A stretch of 7,883 nt of DNA, taken from assembly GCA_017616955.1 (NCBI GenBank), contig JAFZXD010000062.1, forward strand, positions 1-7,883. The letters are read 5' to 3'. Origin of the DNA: Eubacterium sp. GTDB taxonomy: Bacteria > Bacillota > Clostridia > Lachnospirales > Lachnospiraceae. Below are positions 6,409 through 7,883 of the stretch, piece after piece (the stretch's first letter is position 1; each line of letters begins with the position of its first letter). The notes under the pieces were generated by a model. That model did no database searches, was not told where the DNA came from, and worked only from the letters and a program-made list of their open reading frames with translations. The translations under genes and the position numbers were made by a program.

Positions 6409-6443
6409 AAAAGCCGAGACAAGATATTCTTGCCTCGGCTTTT
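6409..6443. terminator. Bidirectional intrinsic terminator between yqeG and the convergent gene
   Basis: AAAAGCCGAG (6409-6418) pairs with CTCGGCTTTT (6434-6443). After one A/C mismatch, CAAGA (6420-6424) pairs with TCTTG (6428-6432) around a TAT loop. T-runs follow the GC-rich stem on both strands: TTTT on plus and TTTTT on minus. It lies 58 bp after the yqeG stop and 37 bp after the stop of the minus-strand gene, the right place to end both. The remainder of the 130-bp gap is AT-rich with no gene. Confidence 0.9.
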
Positions 6444-6480
6444 CTCACCCTACTCTGTCAAAGATGCGGATGTCTGTATC

Positions 6481-7883
6481 TTACAGAACATCAGCTCTGA
6501 GTTTCTTAATAACCTGATATGTCTTATTTCTAAGCTCTTCAGCTTCAAAGAGTGGAAGCATTGTATCCATATCGAACTTAGTCTTCATAAGGCTATCGAT
6601 CCAGTCATTTACGTATTCCTTTACGTAAACAACGTTCTCATCAGTCTTATCTTTAAGGATAGCTTCAATATTGTTAATATTCTCAACAACTGAAGGAGTA
6701 GTTGCAACATTAGATCCGGATGCTGATGATGAACCTTCATCTGAAAGCTCGATAACCTTACCGGTCTTTGTGATGATAACCTTCTTGTTTGGAGTCGACT
6801 CTGGCTTAGCCTGTACTCCGCCACCCTTCTTATCGATAAGCTTCTCAGCTGCCTTTACAAGACATACAACTGAGTATGTAGCCTCAAGTGGTGACTGCTC
6901 AGGCTGATCCTTAGCTTCATGCTGATGCCACAGCCACTCTGACTTAAGAAGCATCTCCTCAATCTTAGGATCATCAAGAAGTTTACGAAGATCAGGATCA
7001 ACAGTTGTTGTAACCTTTGCTCCGAATAATCCTCCTGCTCTTCCTGCCTGTCCGGAATCTGCTCTCTTATACTTAGCAGGTACAACGATGCTATCATATT
7101 TCTTAACGAGATATCTCTCAGCGATCTTTGGATCGTACTCAGCACTTATGATATTGATCTTGTTTCCGTTAAGACCGTTAACGATCATATCTTCACAAGC
7201 CATGAATACAAGTGTCTTCTGACGATCATCAATCATCTGCTTGATCTCGTAATTTGTCTTTGACTTCTCAAGGATTGCATTCTTACGTACCTTAAATGCC
7301 TTGATCTTCTCCTTGATACTGAAGAACATCTTCAGAAGTGAAGGATTAGCATTTACGTAATCATTGATCCATGAGATCTCAACGTACTGATGCTCAATCT
7401 TGTTAGAGAGCTCATATACATTGTATCCATCAAATACAACATTAAGTGTTGTATAGAGTTTTTCAAGAATCTCGTACTTCTCTTCCCATGAACGTGTTGT
7501 TACATCAGAATTAACAAGTTCTTTGATACCGCACTCATAGAATACGAGGTTGTACTCATAGAGTCCTTCGAATATATTTGTCTTTCCTGTAAGCTGTGTA
7601 CCTGCACCGAGAACCTGAAGATTCTTCTTCATATCAGGCTCATTCTCGATATACTGGTAAACCTTCTTAACGAAAGCTGAAACCTCTCCAATGAGAGTAT
7701 CAATTCTCTTATTATAGAGTTCCTGTTTTGAAATAGCTGTAAGTACATTTCTACTAAGAACGCTTGTGTCCTGAGTATTGTTTACATTACGGATGAGTTC
7801 CTTGAAACTCTCGTATACAGCCATGTTATCAATAGGTATGAACTCTGCATTGAGACCATAGAACTCAAATGCTTTATTGTAAT
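6481..7883 (-). CDS. Unrecognised helical cytoplasmic protein, N-terminus beyond window edge
   Basis: I do not recognise this protein. The minus-strand frame is open from the TAA at 6481 to the right edge, giving 466 visible residues. The ATG at 7824 (visible residue 20) has no ribosome binding site, and the codons before it read as protein, so the true start is probably outside. Visible residues 1-260 look mostly alpha-helical and charged, with GTQLTGKT (94-101) matching the P-loop pattern GxxxxGK[ST]. A Gly/Ala-rich stretch lies at about 275-288, then an aromatic patch EWLWHQH (315-321). A low-complexity linker (about 351-392, rich in Lys/Pro and then Ser/Ala) and a final helical segment (398-466) follow. 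No signal peptide or membrane segment is visible. Lysine is mostly AAG, unlike uvrC, suggesting high expression. It converges on yqeG and shares its terminator. An ordinary structural or scaffold protein is as likely as an enzyme. Confidence 0.85.
   Translation of the reverse strand, partial: YNKAFEFYGLNAEFIPIDNMAVYESFKELIRNVNNTQDTSVLSRNVLTAISKQELYNKRIDTLIGEVSAFVKKVYQYIENEPDMKKNLQVLGAGTQLTGKTNIFEGLYEYNLVFYECGIKELVNSDVTTRSWEEKYEILEKLYTTLNVVFDGYNVYELSNKIEHQYVEISWINDYVNANPSLLKMFFSIKEKIKAFKVRKNAILEKSKTNYEIKQMIDDRQKTLVFMACEDMIVNGLNGNKINIISAEYDPKIAERYLVKKYDSIVVPAKYKRADSGQAGRAGGLFGAKVTTTVDPDLRKLLDDPKIEEMLLKSEWLWHQHEAKDQPEQSPLEATYSVVCLVKAAEKLIDKKGGGVQAKPESTPNKKVIITKTGKVIELSDEGSSSASGSNVATTPSVVENINNIEAILKDKTDENVVYVKEYVNDWIDSLMKTKFDMDTMLPLFEAEELRNKTYQVIKKLRADVL

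Noticed and set aside
6621..7145. Additional frames within the unrecognised right-hand gene (minus 6621-6824 and 6855-7145, plus 6671-6907).
   Set aside because: They overlap the long continuous frame, and their Arg/Leu/Gln-rich or Ser/Phe-rich translations are typical of out-of-frame reading.

Overview
The window looks like ordinary chromosome from a low-to-moderate-GC Gram-positive anaerobe, most likely a member of the Clostridia close to Lachnospiraceae (Butyrivibrio/Roseburia-like). This is inferred from gene content (HPr kinase/phosphorylase, a ROK glucokinase with the zinc motif, RapZ/YvcJ, YqeG), strong GGAGG-type ribosome binding sites, TTG start codons and protein similarity as I remember it. 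No search was run.

Layout. Positions 1-3790 hold four minus-strand genes in transcription order hprK, glk, murB, rapZ. The gaps are 32, 159 and 5 bp, and rapZ loses its last residues at the left edge. The 159-bp gap before murB carries a promoter-like sequence overlapped by a 42-bp imperfect dyad. Positions 3791-4004 are a divergent intergenic region. It has promoter-like elements facing both ways and an 86-bp segment closed by a perfect 11-bp inverted repeat in the presumed hprK leader. Positions 4005-6350 hold uvrC and yqeG on the plus strand, 18 bp apart. A long hairpin at 6409-6443, with T-runs on both strands, separates them from a convergent minus-strand gene (6481 to beyond the right edge) that I do not recognise.

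How the genes fit together. HprK senses the glycolytic energy state and phosphorylates HPr on serine for carbon catabolite control. Glk feeds glucose into glycolysis. MurB makes UDP-MurNAc for peptidoglycan. RapZ-family proteins bind nucleotides and, in enterobacteria, control amino-sugar supply for the envelope. The set therefore links carbon status to cell-wall precursor supply. UvrC is the dual-incision nuclease of nucleotide excision repair, and YqeG is a HAD-family phosphatase.

I found no mobile element, CRISPR array, rRNA or tRNA gene, and no clear new defence or biosynthetic system. The points most worth a second look are the unrecognised right-hand gene, which has an AAG-rich, high-expression-like codon style and a P-loop-like motif, and the structured hprK leader.
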